A stretch of DNA of 64,000 nucleotides from Kitasatospora herbaricolor (lineage in GTDB: Bacteria > Actinomycetota > Actinomycetes > Streptomycetales > Streptomycetaceae): assembly GCF_030813695.1 (NCBI RefSeq), contig NZ_JAUSVA010000002.1, positions 620,001 to 684,000 on the forward strand, given 5' to 3'. Position 1 is the first letter of the stretch. Each line of letters begins with the position of its first letter. Shown one piece after another: positions 14,885-24,045 of the stretch. Under the pieces are notes generated by a model. It searched no databases. It was not told the origin of the DNA and saw only the letters and a program-made list of their open reading frames with translations. Made by a program: the position numbers and the translations under genes.

Positions 14885-16375
14885 ATGAGCACCCCCGAGC
14901 CCGTCCGGCGCGCCGCCCCCTCCCCCGACGGCCGCGCCACCGAACAGCAGCCCGCACCATCCCGGCGCCGCCGCACCGCCCTGCTGGCGCTGGCCGCCGG
15001 TGCGACCGCCGGAGCCGTGCTGCTGGCCACCCAGACCGGGGCCGGCGCCGCGGTCCAGGGCAGCCTGGCCGGCGGAACGCAGTTCTACAAGGACCCGGCC
15101 TCCCAGGTCGTCAAGTGGGTCGCCGCCAACCCGAACGACTCCCGCACCCCCGTGATCTCCAAGCGGGTGGCCAGCCAGCCGCAGGGCATCTGGTTCGCCA
15201 ACTACCGCCCTGACAGCGTTACTTCGGATGTACGGACGATCACCACCGCGGCCGCCGGAGCAGGCCAGGTACCGGTGCTGGTGGTGTACGAGATCCCGAA
15301 CCGCGACTGCGGCGGCGCCTCCGCCGGCGGCGCCCCCGACCTCGCCTCGTACGACGCGTGGGTGGCCAAGTTCGCGGCCGGCCTCGGCAGTGGCCCCTCG
15401 CTGATCGTCCTGGAGCCGGACTCGATCGCCCTGACCACCTGCCTGACCTCGCAGCAGCAGGCCGACCGCTTCGCCTCCCTCTCCCGGGCCGGCGCCACCA
15501 TCCACGCCGCCGCACCCAACGCGAAGGTCTACCTGGACGGCGGCCACTCCACCTGGAACAGCGCCGCCACCCAGGCGGACCGGCTGCGCAGCGCCGGCAT
15601 CATGGCCAACGCCAACGGCTTCTTCACCAACGTCTCCAACTTCAACACCACCGCCGGCGAGGTCGGTTACAGCAAGTCGGTGCTGTCCGCCCTGGGCAAC
15701 CCCGGAAACCTGCACGCCGTCATCGACACCAGCCGCAACGGCAACGGCCCGGCGGGCGGCGGCGCCTGGTGCGACCCGGCCGGCCGGGCGATCGGCAACT
15801 ACCCGACCGCCGCCACCGGTGACGCCTCGATCGACGCCTTCCTCTGGGTGAAGCCCCCGGGTGAGGCCGACGGCTGCGCCGCCGCCGCGGGCACCTTCTC
15901 GGCGGACGTCGCCTACCAGCTGGCCGCCAACGCCTCCGACCCCAGCCCTCAGCCCACCAGCACGCCCACCGCCACGGTGACCCCGACCGCGACCGCGACA
16001 CCCACCGCAACCGCGACCCCGACGGCCACCCCGACCACCACGCAGACGGCCGGCACCGCGGCCTGCTCGGTCGCGTACCGGACCAACAGCTGGAGCAACG
16101 GCTTCACCGCCGACATCACGGTCAAGAACACCGGTACGGCCCCGATCAGCAGCTGGACGCTCAAGTGGACCTACGGCGGCGACCAGAAGGTCACCGGCTT
16201 CTGGAACACCAAGATCACTCAGTCGGGTGCCGCCGTCACCGCCACGGACCTCGGCTACAACGGCGCGCTCGCCGCCAGCGCCTCGACCGGCTTCGGCTTC
16301 CAGGGCACCTTCAGCGCCGCCAACCCCACTCCCACCACCTTCACCCTGAACGGATCGGCCTGCACCGCCGTCTGA
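14885..16375 (+). CDS. Secreted GH6 cellulase with C-terminal CBM2
   Basis: A 496-residue exported glycoside hydrolase family 6 enzyme that cleaves beta-1,4-glucan with inversion. A signal peptide with SRRRRTALLALAAG (twin-arginine-like) ends in about the first 56 residues. The catalytic domain has IPNRDCG with Asp141 and LEPDSIAL with the likely acid Asp179, then GGHSTWNS and DTSRNGNGP. A Thr/Pro/Ala-rich linker (about 355-390) leads to a family 2 cellulose-binding module (about 392-496) containing WSNGFTADITVKN and a C-terminal Cys. Two CebR-like boxes upstream and a strong terminator downstream make it a single-gene transcription unit. Endoglucanase rather than cellobiohydrolase is a guess. 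Confidence 0.95.
   Translation: MSTPEPVRRAAPSPDGRATEQQPAPSRRRRTALLALAAGATAGAVLLATQTGAGAAVQGSLAGGTQFYKDPASQVVKWVAANPNDSRTPVISKRVASQPQGIWFANYRPDSVTSDVRTITTAAAGAGQVPVLVVYEIPNRDCGGASAGGAPDLASYDAWVAKFAAGLGSGPSLIVLEPDSIALTTCLTSQQQADRFASLSRAGATIHAAAPNAKVYLDGGHSTWNSAATQADRLRSAGIMANANGFFTNVSNFNTTAGEVGYSKSVLSALGNPGNLHAVIDTSRNGNGPAGGGAWCDPAGRAIGNYPTAATGDASIDAFLWVKPPGEADGCAAAAGTFSADVAYQLAANASDPSPQPTSTPTATVTPTATATPTATATPTATPTTTQTAGTAACSVAYRTNSWSNGFTADITVKNTGTAPISSWTLKWTYGGDQKVTGFWNTKITQSGAAVTATDLGYNGALAASASTGFGFQGTFSAANPTPTTFTLNGSACTAV
15955..16050 (+). repeat. Linker-coding ACC-CCG-ACC-GCG type repeats
   Basis: Low-complexity in-gene repeats that encode the Thr-Pro-Thr-Ala linker between the cellulase catalytic domain and its binding module. 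Typical of secreted actinomycete hydrolases. Confidence 0.8.
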
Positions 16376-16391
16376 CGCACGACCGGTGAAC

Positions 16392-16421
16392 GCCGCCGGC
16401 CGGAGACCTCCGGCCGGCGGC
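16392..16421 (+). terminator. Stem-loop terminator after the cellulase gene
   Basis: A perfect 13-bp GC stem (16392-16404 paired with 16409-16421) with a 4-nt loop, starting 17 bp after the cellulase stop. There is no U-tract, which is common for actinomycete terminators. Confidence 0.75.
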
Positions 16422-16483
16422 ATCGGCAGGCCGGCCGGGGCTGCCCGGGCAGCCCCGCCCCCGTAACAGCTCGGCGGGACGGG

Positions 16484-17547
16484 CTACCGGCCCTGCGCGA
16501 GGTCGAGCAGTCGGTGCATCACTGCCTGCGGCAGAGCCGGGTTGACCGCAGCGGCGACCGCGCTGTCCGGAAGGGTGAGCCGCCGCAGCAGTTCGCCGGC
16601 CGGGAGCCTCGGGTCACGTACCGCCCGACCTACCACGTCAGGGTCGTCCGCCAGCCGCAGAGGCAGCTCCGGACCTGCCTCCGGGTCGTCGAGGGCGGCG
16701 TGCCGCAGCCGTGGATCGGGATCGCCGGCGAACCTGGCCAGACCGGGCCGGGCGAAGTGGCGATGACGCCGCAGCGCGGACCAGTTCCGGTCCTGCGCCG
16801 TGGCGCACAGCTCCACCAGCAGCTCGTGCGGCGCGTCCTGGCAGCGGTCGCACAGGGTGCGCCGCACCCCTGGGTCCTCGTCCGCCGCCAGCCGTGCCAC
16901 CAAGCCTCCGGCAGGTACGGCTGCATGGCGAGTGCCCGCCGCAGCCCGGCGTGGGCCGACAGCGCGGTCCGCCGAGCCACCGCAGGCTCGGTCGTCCGCT
17001 CCCGGATCCAGCTCGGCGGCCGGACCGTCTTCGGCCCCGTGTACGGGATCGACGCGCGCTGCGTCTCGGTCAGGTCCTCCCGCATCGACAACGTGAACCG
17101 GACGTCCTCCTCGGGATCGTCGGCCAGCCGCCAGGCGAGTGCGAGCGGCACTCCTGGATCACCGGCAGCCTCCCGCCGGACGTAGGGGTCGGCGTGCACC
17201 ACCCGCGCCCGGGCCGTCAGCGCCGCCGGCTCCTCCTCGACGCGCGACAGCTCGGCGATCGTCTCGCCCACCTGCGGAGCAGGATCGTCGAGCAGCCGCT
17301 CCCGTGCCGGCGCCGCGAGCCGTCCCCACAGCTCCGGGCTCAGCATCCCGGCCCGTACCACCGGGTCCGCGTCCTCTACGAGCTGCCGCTGAACGGCGGG
17401 AGGAAGCTCCGCGCAGCCGGTGAGCACGCGCCTGACCCTCGGATTCGCGTCCCCGGCCACTGCCGGGCGCAAACGGCAATCCTGCCGAGCCGGCCCCGTC
17501 GCAGCCCCTTCGCTCGTATGGTGTTGCGGCACGGGGGCGTCGGACAA
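16484..17547 (-). pseudogene. HEAT/leucine-rich-repeat-variant-like protein, frameshifted
   Basis: A repeat protein of about 350 residues composed of short helical units of the form DPxVRxxxAxxPxxP, such as DADPVVRAGM, HADPYVRREAAGDP and DEDPGVRRTLCD, like variant leucine-rich or HEAT-type scaffolds. The first part reads from TTG 17547 to about 16905 (PYLPEA). The repeat pattern then jumps into another frame (LVARLAADEDPGVRR) that ends at 16484. One missing base near 16905 explains the break. It is divergent from the kinase-pYEATS gene, with only 11 bp between the two predicted starts; a later GTG at 17532 is an alternative start. Function unknown. Confidence 0.65.
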
Positions 17548-17558
17548 CGGGGTGGGGA

Positions 17559-18692
17559 ATGAAGCCTGGTGATGTGATCGCGGGGCGTTACGAGCTGGTC
17601 GACCGGCTCGGGCGCGGTGGAATGGGCGAGGTGTGGGCCGGTCACGACCGGGACCTCCGTCGCACCGTGGCCCTCAAGCTCCTGATGACCGGCGAGGACG
17701 TGGCAACGGATCTGCCGGCGCGCTTCGCCCGTGAAGCGGTGGCCGCAGCCCGGATCAACCACCCGAACGTCATCACGCTCTATGAACGCGGCGTGCACGA
17801 GGACATGCTCTACCTCGCCATGGAGAAGATCGACGGTCCCACGCTGACGACCGTCGTCAGCCGGGAGAGCCCGATGGCCTTCCGCCGGGCACTGTCCATC
17901 GCCGGTGACATCACCGCAGCGCTGGCCGCCGCCCACCGGGCGGGCGTCGTCCACTACGACATCACGCCACGCAACGTCATGCTCACCAGCGACGAACGGG
18001 TGAAGGTCCTCGATTTCGGGATCGCCGGGTTCCTCCACACTGCCTACTCACTGGTCCGTTCCACCGCGTTGGCTCCGGCGGGAACGGTGGAGTACGGCGC
18101 CCCGGAACAGTTCCGCACCGAACGAGGCGATGAACGCTCCGACCTGTACGGCCTCGGCGGCGTTCTGTTCACGATGCTCACCGGCCGTCCGCCCTTCACC
18201 GGACCCAACGCCTGGGCGGTCATGGCGCGCAAGCAGCAGGAGGACGCCCCCGGGCTGCAGACCGCGCGAGCGGACGCGCCCGCCGAACTGGCCGCGCTGG
18301 TCGCGCAGCTCCTGGCCCGCGACCCCGGGCGGCGCCCCTCCTCCGCGCAGGAGGTGTACGAGAGGCTCCGGACCCTGCAGACCGGGCCAGAACCCGCCCT
18401 CGGAATCCGGTTGCTCCATACCGCGCGCCTTGACGGAGCACCCGCAGCAAACGGCGACCCGTACCACCACATCCGTGTCTTCCTCGACGGGACTGCCACC
18501 GACCTCGACCAGGTCACCAAGGTCGTCTACCGCCTGCATCCAACCTTCCCCCGACCGGAGCGCGTGATCGCCGACCGGTCGACGGGCTTCGCACTGGAGA
18601 TGTCGGCCTGGGGCCGGTTCACCCTCACGGCCGATGTCTTCACGGCGGGCAGCCCCACCCCGATGCGGCTTGAGCGGTACATCAGCTTCTGA
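17559..18692 (+). CDS. Ser/Thr protein kinase fused to a pYEATS-like domain
   Basis: A 377-residue soluble protein. Residues 10-270 form a Hanks-type kinase: glycine loop LGRGGMGEVW, Lys40 in VALKLL, DFG 152-154 and YGAPEQ. The catalytic loop reads HYDITPRN (132-139), so the catalytic Asp134 is kept but the usual Arg is Tyr and the usual Lys of DxKP is Thr. Residues about 303-377 look like the prokaryotic YEATS domain: HIRVFLDG, a central VVYRLHPTFP, then a WGRFTLTADVF strand. No membrane segment is seen. Such pYEATS domains have been tied to regulatory and conflict-related systems. Partner and targets are unknown; the divergent repeat protein is the obvious candidate partner. Confidence 0.85.
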   Translation: MKPGDVIAGRYELVDRLGRGGMGEVWAGHDRDLRRTVALKLLMTGEDVATDLPARFAREAVAAARINHPNVITLYERGVHEDMLYLAMEKIDGPTLTTVVSRESPMAFRRALSIAGDITAALAAAHRAGVVHYDITPRNVMLTSDERVKVLDFGIAGFLHTAYSLVRSTALAPAGTVEYGAPEQFRTERGDERSDLYGLGGVLFTMLTGRPPFTGPNAWAVMARKQQEDAPGLQTARADAPAELAALVAQLLARDPGRRPSSAQEVYERLRTLQTGPEPALGIRLLHTARLDGAPAANGDPYHHIRVFLDGTATDLDQVTKVVYRLHPTFPRPERVIADRSTGFALEMSAWGRFTLTADVFTAGSPTPMRLERYISF

Positions 18693-18883
18693 CCCGCTCG
18701 CACCCCGACGGTTGCCCGGCCCCTCATCCCCCGCCCCCGACCCGCCCCCACCACGACCGCCCCGGGTCGGCGAACTCCCGGTACCCCTGCCGTCCTTCGG
18801 GGTTACGAGCCTGCCGATGCAAAGTCCGCTCGGGCGAACGGAGTTCGGGGCCGGGATCCCTACGAGGGATCGCAGGGGTCTGG

Positions 18884-19243
18884 TCAGCCGTCGTTCCGGG
18901 CCGCCCATCCGTCGACGGCGTCCTCGGCGGTGGGGTAGGTGGCGAAGACCCGGGTGAGGCCCGTGATGTCGAAGATGCGGGACACGTGCGCCGGCACCCC
19001 GGCAAGCGCGATGTGCGCCTGGTGGCTGACGGCGTGGTTGCGGGCGGCCAGCAGCAGGGTGATGCCGGTGGAGTCGCAGAAGGTGAGGGCGGTCAGGTCG
19101 ACGACGAGGAGCCGGCCGGGGCCCGGGGCGAGCCCCAGCAGCACCTCCCGGGCGCCGGGAGCGCTGTGGAAGTCCAGGTCCCCGGCGATCTCCAGGACGG
19201 GGCCGGTCGGTGTGGTGCGGACGGTGGTGCGCAGGTCGGTCAC
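18884..19243 (-). CDS. STAS-domain anti-sigma factor antagonist (RsbV/SpoIIAA-like)
   Basis: A 119-residue STAS protein. The phosphorylatable serine is Ser58 in TFCDSTGI, after the VDLTALTF strand. In its unphosphorylated state it should bind an RsbW-type kinase and free a SigB-family sigma factor. The GTG at 19243 overlaps the stop of the PP2C gene (GTGA), so phosphatase and substrate candidate are translationally coupled. The sigma/anti-sigma pair at 34.3-35.8 kb is a possible target in this window, but other family members elsewhere in the genome are equally possible. Confidence 0.9.
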   Translation of the reverse strand: MTDLRTTVRTTPTGPVLEIAGDLDFHSAPGAREVLLGLAPGPGRLLVVDLTALTFCDSTGITLLLAARNHAVSHQAHIALAGVPAHVSRIFDITGLTRVFATYPTAEDAVDGWAARNDG

Positions 19244-20586
19244 TGCTTCGGCTCCGGGGTGGGATGGGGGACGCTGAGCGCCAGCAGGGCGGTGTCGTCG
19301 TCCACACCGCTCCCGAGGGCGTCGAGCAGCGCCTGCAGGGCGGCGATGGCGGCGGGCGCGGTGGTGGGCGCCAGCGCTGCGGTGAAGTCCAGCAGTGCGG
19401 CGTCCCCGTAGCGGCCGTCGCCGTCACCCTCGGTCCTGCCCAGGGGTGCGGTGTGGGCCTCTGTGAGGCCGTCGGTGTAGAGCAGCACGGTGTCCCCCGG
19501 GTCCAGGCGCACCGTGGTGGTGGCGATGTGGGGGTCGGGGATGACGCCGATCAGCTGGCCGCCGGGAGTGGGCAGGTAGCGGGCGCTGCCGTCGGCGCCC
19601 AACAGTATCGCCGGGGGGTGACCGCCGGCCGCGAGAGCGAGCTCGAAGCCGGCCTTGCCCCGGTCGGGGGTGAGGATGCCGAACAGGACGGTGCAGAAGC
19701 GCGGGTCGGTCCCTTCGTACGCGTGGGCGAGGACGGTGTTGAGGTTGGCGAGGACTGCGGCGGGGTCGGGGTCGTAGACGGCGGCGGCGCGCAGCGTGTA
19801 GCGGGCCAGGGAGGTGACGGCGGCGGCAGCGGCACCCTTGCCGCACACATCGCCCAGGAACAGGCCCCAGCTGCCGTGGGAGAGGGGAAACAGGTCGTAG
19901 AAGTCTCCGCCGACCTCGTCGACGGAGGCGATGTGGTAGTGCGCGGCGACCTCCAGGCCGGCCGGGGCGGTCAGGGAGGGCGGGAGCAGGGTGCGCTGCA
20001 GGGTGGTGGCGAGGCGTTGCAGGCGTTGCCGTTCGGCCTCGACGGCGCGGTGCGCCTCCTCGGCCACCTGGCGGGCCTGGTCGGCTTCGCGCCGGGCTTC
20101 CTCGGCCTCCTGGCGTGCGCGGAGGAGTTCGGTCTCGTAGGCGCGGCGGTCGCGGGCGTCGAACAGGGTGGTGCGGATCAGCAGGGGTTGTCCGTCGTCG
20201 CTGGTCTTGACGGTGGAGGTGACCAGGACCGGCATCCGGGTGCCGTCGGCTGCCTTGAGTTCGAGGGCGATGCCGCCGATCTCCCCTTGCATGCTGAGCA
20301 GCGGGGCGAAGTGCGTCTCGTGGTAGAGGCGGCCGCCGACGGTGAGGAGGTCGGTGAAGCGTCTGCGGCCGACCAGGTCCTCGCGGCGGTAGCCGAGCCA
20401 GGTCAGCAGGGTGGTGTTGACCTTGGCGATCTGCCCGTCCATGAGGGTGGAGAGGTAACCGCAGGGGGCGTTCTCGTAGAGGTCGACGGCGCTGTCCTCC
20501 AGCATCGCGGAGAAGCGTGCCGCGTCGTCGCCCTCGGGGGCCGTGCCGCAACCGTCCGGTTCGTCGCCGCCGCCGGCCCTGACCAT
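19240..20586 (-). CDS. PAS-PP2C phosphatase (RsbP-like)
   Basis: A 448-residue protein: an N-terminal PAS domain (about 25-165, with ENAPCGYLSTL and WLGYRREDLVGR), a coiled coil rich in Glu/Arg/Ala (about 165-215), and a SpoIIE-type PP2C phosphatase domain (about 215-440) with the metal-binding GGDFYD, GDVCGKG, AAGGHPP and DTVLLYTDGLTEA motifs. This is the RsbP plan, in which a PAS sensor turns on dephosphorylation of the antagonist RsbV. The ATG at 20586 overlaps the hydrolase stop (TGATG), and the STAS gene follows with overlap, supporting an RsbQ-RsbP-RsbV cascade. Confidence 0.88.
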   Translation of the reverse strand: MVRAGGGDEPDGCGTAPEGDDAARFSAMLEDSAVDLYENAPCGYLSTLMDGQIAKVNTTLLTWLGYRREDLVGRRRFTDLLTVGGRLYHETHFAPLLSMQGEIGGIALELKAADGTRMPVLVTSTVKTSDDGQPLLIRTTLFDARDRRAYETELLRARQEAEEARREADQARQVAEEAHRAVEAERQRLQRLATTLQRTLLPPSLTAPAGLEVAAHYHIASVDEVGGDFYDLFPLSHGSWGLFLGDVCGKGAAAAAVTSLARYTLRAAAVYDPDPAAVLANLNTVLAHAYEGTDPRFCTVLFGILTPDRGKAGFELALAAGGHPPAILLGADGSARYLPTPGGQLIGVIPDPHIATTTVRLDPGDTVLLYTDGLTEAHTAPLGRTEGDGDGRYGDAALLDFTAALAPTTAPAAIAALQALLDALGSGVDDDTALLALSVPHPTPEPKQ

Positions 20587-21386
20587 CAACGGAGGTCCCG
20601 AAGGAAGCCGATGATCGCCTCGGCTGTGGCGTCGGGGGCGCTGAGCTGCGGGCAGTGGCCGGTCGCGGAGAGGGTGACCAGCTTGCTGCCGGGGATCCGG
20701 GCGTGGCCGAAGGCGCCGACCTCGGGCGGCGCGATGGCGTCTTCCGAGCACTGCGCGACCAGGGTGGGGACGCCGACCTTCGCCAGGTCGGCGCGGTTGT
20801 CGGAGCGGAAGGTGGTGTGGGCGAAGGCGCGGGCGATCGCCGGGTCGGTGCGGCAGAAGCTGTTGGTCAGCTCCTCGCCGAGCTCGGGGCGCTCGGGGTT
20901 GCCCATGATCACCGGAGCCATCGCGCCGGACCACCCCAGGTAGTTGGAGTCCAGCGACTGGAGCAGCTCGTCGATGTCCTCCTCGCTGAAGCCGCCCCGG
21001 TAGCCGGTCGCCTCGTCGTCCACATAACGCGGGGAGGGGGTGAGCAGCACCAGGCCGGTGAACAGGTCCGGCTCCCGTACGGCCGCCAGCACCCCGACCA
21101 TGGAGCTGACCGAGTGCCCGACGAACGCGACCGGTCCCAGGTCAAGAGCCCGCAGGAGCTGCAGGACGTCGTCCGCGTAGCCGTCCAGGCTCGCGTACCG
21201 CTCCTCGCTCCAGGCCCCGAGGTCGGAGCGTCCGGCCCCGACGTGGTCGAAGAGCACCACCTTGAAGTCCTCGGCGAGCGCGGGCACCACCAGGCGCCAC
21301 ATGTTCTGATCGCAGCCGAAGCCGTGCGCCAGCACCACCACGGGGCCGTCGTCACGGCCCGTGACCACGATGTGGTTCCTCTTCAT
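20586..21386 (-). CDS. rsbQ: Alpha/beta hydrolase, RsbQ-like energy-stress regulator
   Basis: A 266-residue alpha/beta hydrolase with Ser in GHSVSS, Asp in QCSEDAIAP and His in TGHCPQ. Long stretches such as LDGYADDVLQLL, GFSEEDIDELL and FCRTDPAIARAFA match Bacillus RsbQ closely in order and spacing, and the length equals RsbQ (269). RsbQ acts with the PAS-phosphatase RsbP in energy stress. I chose the ATG at 21386 because GAGGG (21400-21396) lies 9 nt upstream; the ATG at 21395 directly abuts that site. It is the first gene of the three-gene operon, followed by the RsbP-like phosphatase as in Bacillus. Confidence 0.85.
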   Translation of the reverse strand: MKRNHIVVTGRDDGPVVVLAHGFGCDQNMWRLVVPALAEDFKVVLFDHVGAGRSDLGAWSEERYASLDGYADDVLQLLRALDLGPVAFVGHSVSSMVGVLAAVREPDLFTGLVLLTPSPRYVDDEATGYRGGFSEEDIDELLQSLDSNYLGWSGAMAPVIMGNPERPELGEELTNSFCRTDPAIARAFAHTTFRSDNRADLAKVGVPTLVAQCSEDAIAPPEVGAFGHARIPGSKLVTLSATGHCPQLSAPDATAEAIIGFLRDLR

Positions 21387-21907
21387 GACGTCCATCCCTC
21401 GATCTTCGCAGGGAATCCCGGTCTTCCGGCGACGCGGGGAAGGCGAACCCCCACCCGGAGGCGCGCCGCGCGGGTCGCCGCGCGGTCGCCGGGTCGGCGT
21501 GCGGGCCGGGTCGTCGGGTGGGCCGGGTCGCACACGTGAGGTCCCGGGGGCCGGGTCGGGCGTGTTCGGCGTACGGAACCCCGGGGCCACCGGTTGAGGC
21601 CGGCCCGGTGCTCAGCCGTGCGGCGGCGGCGAAGCGGCCGAGCGGGTTCGCCAGGACGGGCGCGGAGCGCCGGGGGGAGTTCCGCGCCCGTGGCCGGCGA
21701 CTGTGCCCGGCTGCCGGGAGGCGTACCCAACGCCCGGAGATGGGCTTCTGATGTCACCGGGATCGCGCCTGGACACCGCCGCCGCGGCCGGCGCATCCCC
21801 CGTGCGAGCTACCGGGGCTGTCCCGGTGCGGGTGATTCGCGGACGCCGGCGGATTCCTACCGTGGTCGTCAGGTCGGCGCAGGGTCGGCCACGACAGGGG
21901 AGGCACC
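21387..21907. other. Divergent intergenic region, no gene seen
   Basis: 521 bp between rsbQ-like (leftward) and the CPBP protease gene (rightward). It is very GC-rich with short CGGCCGG-type runs. Frames open across it lack plausible starts and codon bias. It must contain both promoters, but none is clear enough to mark. Confidence 0.5.
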
Positions 21908-22795
21908 ATGAGTACGACGTCCGCCGCACCGCAGGACACCGGCTCCGGCCTGGAGGAGGACCGCGACGGGCAAGGCGGTCGGTTCGGCCGGTTCGGCCGG
22001 TTCGTGCACTCTCCGCTCGGCTGGATGCTGGCCGGGACGGTGGGCGTCGGCCTGGTCTCGGGCCTGACGGCGACCGGACCCGGCCCGGTGCCGGTGCTGG
22101 GCGCGGCTGCCGCGGTGGCCGTGTACCGGTTGGTCATGCACCGCGCGGCACGACGCTCCACGCCGGAGACCGCCCGGCGCGGGGCAGGCCGGGCGGCACT
22201 GCTCGGCGGCGGAATCGGCCTGGCCTTCATCCTCGTCTCGGCCCTCCTGATCACGCTGTTCGGGGGCTACTCGTTCTCCTGGGCGGGCAGCGACGTCCTG
22301 CCGGTCGTGCGGACCGCGGTGATGGTGCAGATCGGTGCCGCGGTCACCGAGGAACTGCTGTTCCGTGCCCTTGCCCTGCAGGCCCTGGAGCACATGTGGG
22401 GCAGCCGGGCCGCCCTCGTGATCACCTCGCTGTTCTTCGGCGTCGCCCACCTGGGCGCCCCGGGTGCGAACGCGTGGAGCGCACTGGCGATCGCCCTGGA
22501 GGCGGGGGGGCTGCTCGGGGCCGCGTTCCTGTGGCGGCGTAGCATCTGGTTCGTCGCGGGTCTGCACTTCACCTGGAACACCGCGGAGCAACTGCTCGGC
22601 ATCCCGGTCTCCGGACACACCCCGGAGGGCCTGTTCACCGTCGGCGTCCACGCGTCCGCCCTCCTGAACGGTGGCAGCTTCGGTCTGGAGGCGTCGATGA
22701 TCCCCGTCCTCATCGCCCTGGCTCTCGCCGTCCCGATGCTCGTCCTCGCGCACCGCAACGGCGGGATGAAGACCCGTCGGCGCGCGGGCCGCTGA
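21908..22795 (+). CDS. CPBP-family intramembrane metalloprotease
   Basis: A 295-residue polytopic membrane protein with the three Abi/CPBP motifs: TEELLFRA (motif 1, catalytic Glu-Glu and Arg), FFGVAHLG (motif 2) and LHFTWN (motif 3). The family cleaves or processes membrane-anchored peptides and is also used for bacteriocin self-immunity. GGGGAGG precedes the ATG by 5 nt. The following histidine kinase starts 25 bp after the stop, so the protease and the two-component system are probably one operon. Substrate unknown. Confidence 0.9.
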   Translation: MSTTSAAPQDTGSGLEEDRDGQGGRFGRFGRFVHSPLGWMLAGTVGVGLVSGLTATGPGPVPVLGAAAAVAVYRLVMHRAARRSTPETARRGAGRAALLGGGIGLAFILVSALLITLFGGYSFSWAGSDVLPVVRTAVMVQIGAAVTEELLFRALALQALEHMWGSRAALVITSLFFGVAHLGAPGANAWSALAIALEAGGLLGAAFLWRRSIWFVAGLHFTWNTAEQLLGIPVSGHTPEGLFTVGVHASALLNGGSFGLEASMIPVLIALALAVPMLVLAHRNGGMKTRRRAGR

Positions 22796-22820
22796 GACGG
22801 ACTCACTGGAGGAATCGGAA

Positions 22821-24041
22821 ATGATGTCCCGTCAGGCGCCCTGGAACCTTCCGCTGTTCCGGGCGCCGCTCGACCGGTGGCAGGAGCGGGATGTCCTCCT
22901 CAAGGACGGCGTCCTCGCCCTGGCGCTCACCCTGGCGGCCTTGGTACCGACCCTGTCCGGCATCGGTGCGCAGATCGGCGATCTTCCCGTACGGCCGGCG
23001 GACGCGCTGGGCCTCGGGCTGGTTCTGGCCCACACCCTGCCGCTGGCAGTTCGCCGCAGGTGGCCGGCGGCCTGTCTGGCCGTCGTCGCGGGCGCGTTCG
23101 CCGTGCATCAGGCGCTGGGCTTCGCGACCACGTTCGCGAGCGTGGGACTGTATCTGGCCCTGTACTCCGCCGGGGCCCATCAGGTCCGCCTCCGTCCCGG
23201 CCTGGCCGCCGTGGCCGGCGCGGGTTACGCCGCGCTGGCCGTCGTCCTGCACCACCTCGGTTCGCCGCAGTCCGTACCGGACTTTCTCGCCTTCTCCCTG
23301 GTCCTGGCCGCGTTCTGGCTGCTGGGAGTCACGGTGCGCAGGCGGCGAACGGAGGAGGCGCGGCGGCGGCGGCTGGTTGCCGAGGCGGCCACCACCGCCG
23401 AGCGTGCGCGGATCGCCCGCGAGCTGCACGATGTGGTCACCCATCACGTGACGGCCATGGTGGTCCAGGCCGACGCGGCGCAGTTCCTGCTCAGCTCCGC
23501 ACCGGAACGCGCCGCGGAGGGACTGGTGGCCGTCAGCGACACCGGCCGCCGGGCGCTGACCGAACTGCGGTACCTGCTCGACGTCCTGGAGGCGACCGGC
23601 GAGTCGGCGGCCGCGGACCCGGCCCACGCGGACCGGGCACCCACCCTGGGGCGGGTGGGGGACCTGGTCGAGCGGGCCCGCAGGTCGGGGCAGCCGGTCG
23701 AGTTCAGTCAGCAGGGCGAGCGGCGGCCGCAGAGCGTGGACGTGGAACTGGCCGCGTACCGGGTGGTGCAGGAGACGCTCACCAACGCCCTGAAGCACGC
23801 GGCCGGCGAGCCGACCCGGGTCGTGCTCCGGTACGGCGACGAGCACCTCGGGATCGAGGTGGCCACGGACGGACCCCTCGCCGCAGCGGTGGCGCGGAAA
23901 CCGGGCCCGGCGGGCGGACGGGGGCTGGCCGGGCTGCGTGCACGGGTGCGGATGCTCGATGGTGAACTGGAGGCCGGCCCCCGGCCCGAGGGCGGGTTCG
24001 AGGTCCGCGCCACGATTCCGGCCAAGACCCTTCAGGAGTGA
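22821..24041 (+). CDS. Sensor histidine kinase, NarL/DesK type
   Basis: A 406-residue membrane kinase. Residues about 25-170 give several hydrophobic segments, followed by a short coiled region. The HisKA_3 phospho-acceptor is in RIARELHDVVTHHVTAMV (His in ELHD). An N-box QETLTNALKHA and a glycine-rich GGRGLAGLRARV mark the ATPase domain. GGAGGA precedes the ATG. It partners with the LuxR-type regulator that starts 4 bp after its stop. Its position behind a CPBP protease suggests cell-envelope sensing. Confidence 0.93.
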   Translation: MMSRQAPWNLPLFRAPLDRWQERDVLLKDGVLALALTLAALVPTLSGIGAQIGDLPVRPADALGLGLVLAHTLPLAVRRRWPAACLAVVAGAFAVHQALGFATTFASVGLYLALYSAGAHQVRLRPGLAAVAGAGYAALAVVLHHLGSPQSVPDFLAFSLVLAAFWLLGVTVRRRRTEEARRRRLVAEAATTAERARIARELHDVVTHHVTAMVVQADAAQFLLSSAPERAAEGLVAVSDTGRRALTELRYLLDVLEATGESAAADPAHADRAPTLGRVGDLVERARRSGQPVEFSQQGERRPQSVDVELAAYRVVQETLTNALKHAAGEPTRVVLRYGDEHLGIEVATDGPLAAAVARKPGPAGGRGLAGLRARVRMLDGELEAGPRPEGGFEVRATIPAKTLQE

Positions 24042-24045
24042 TCCC

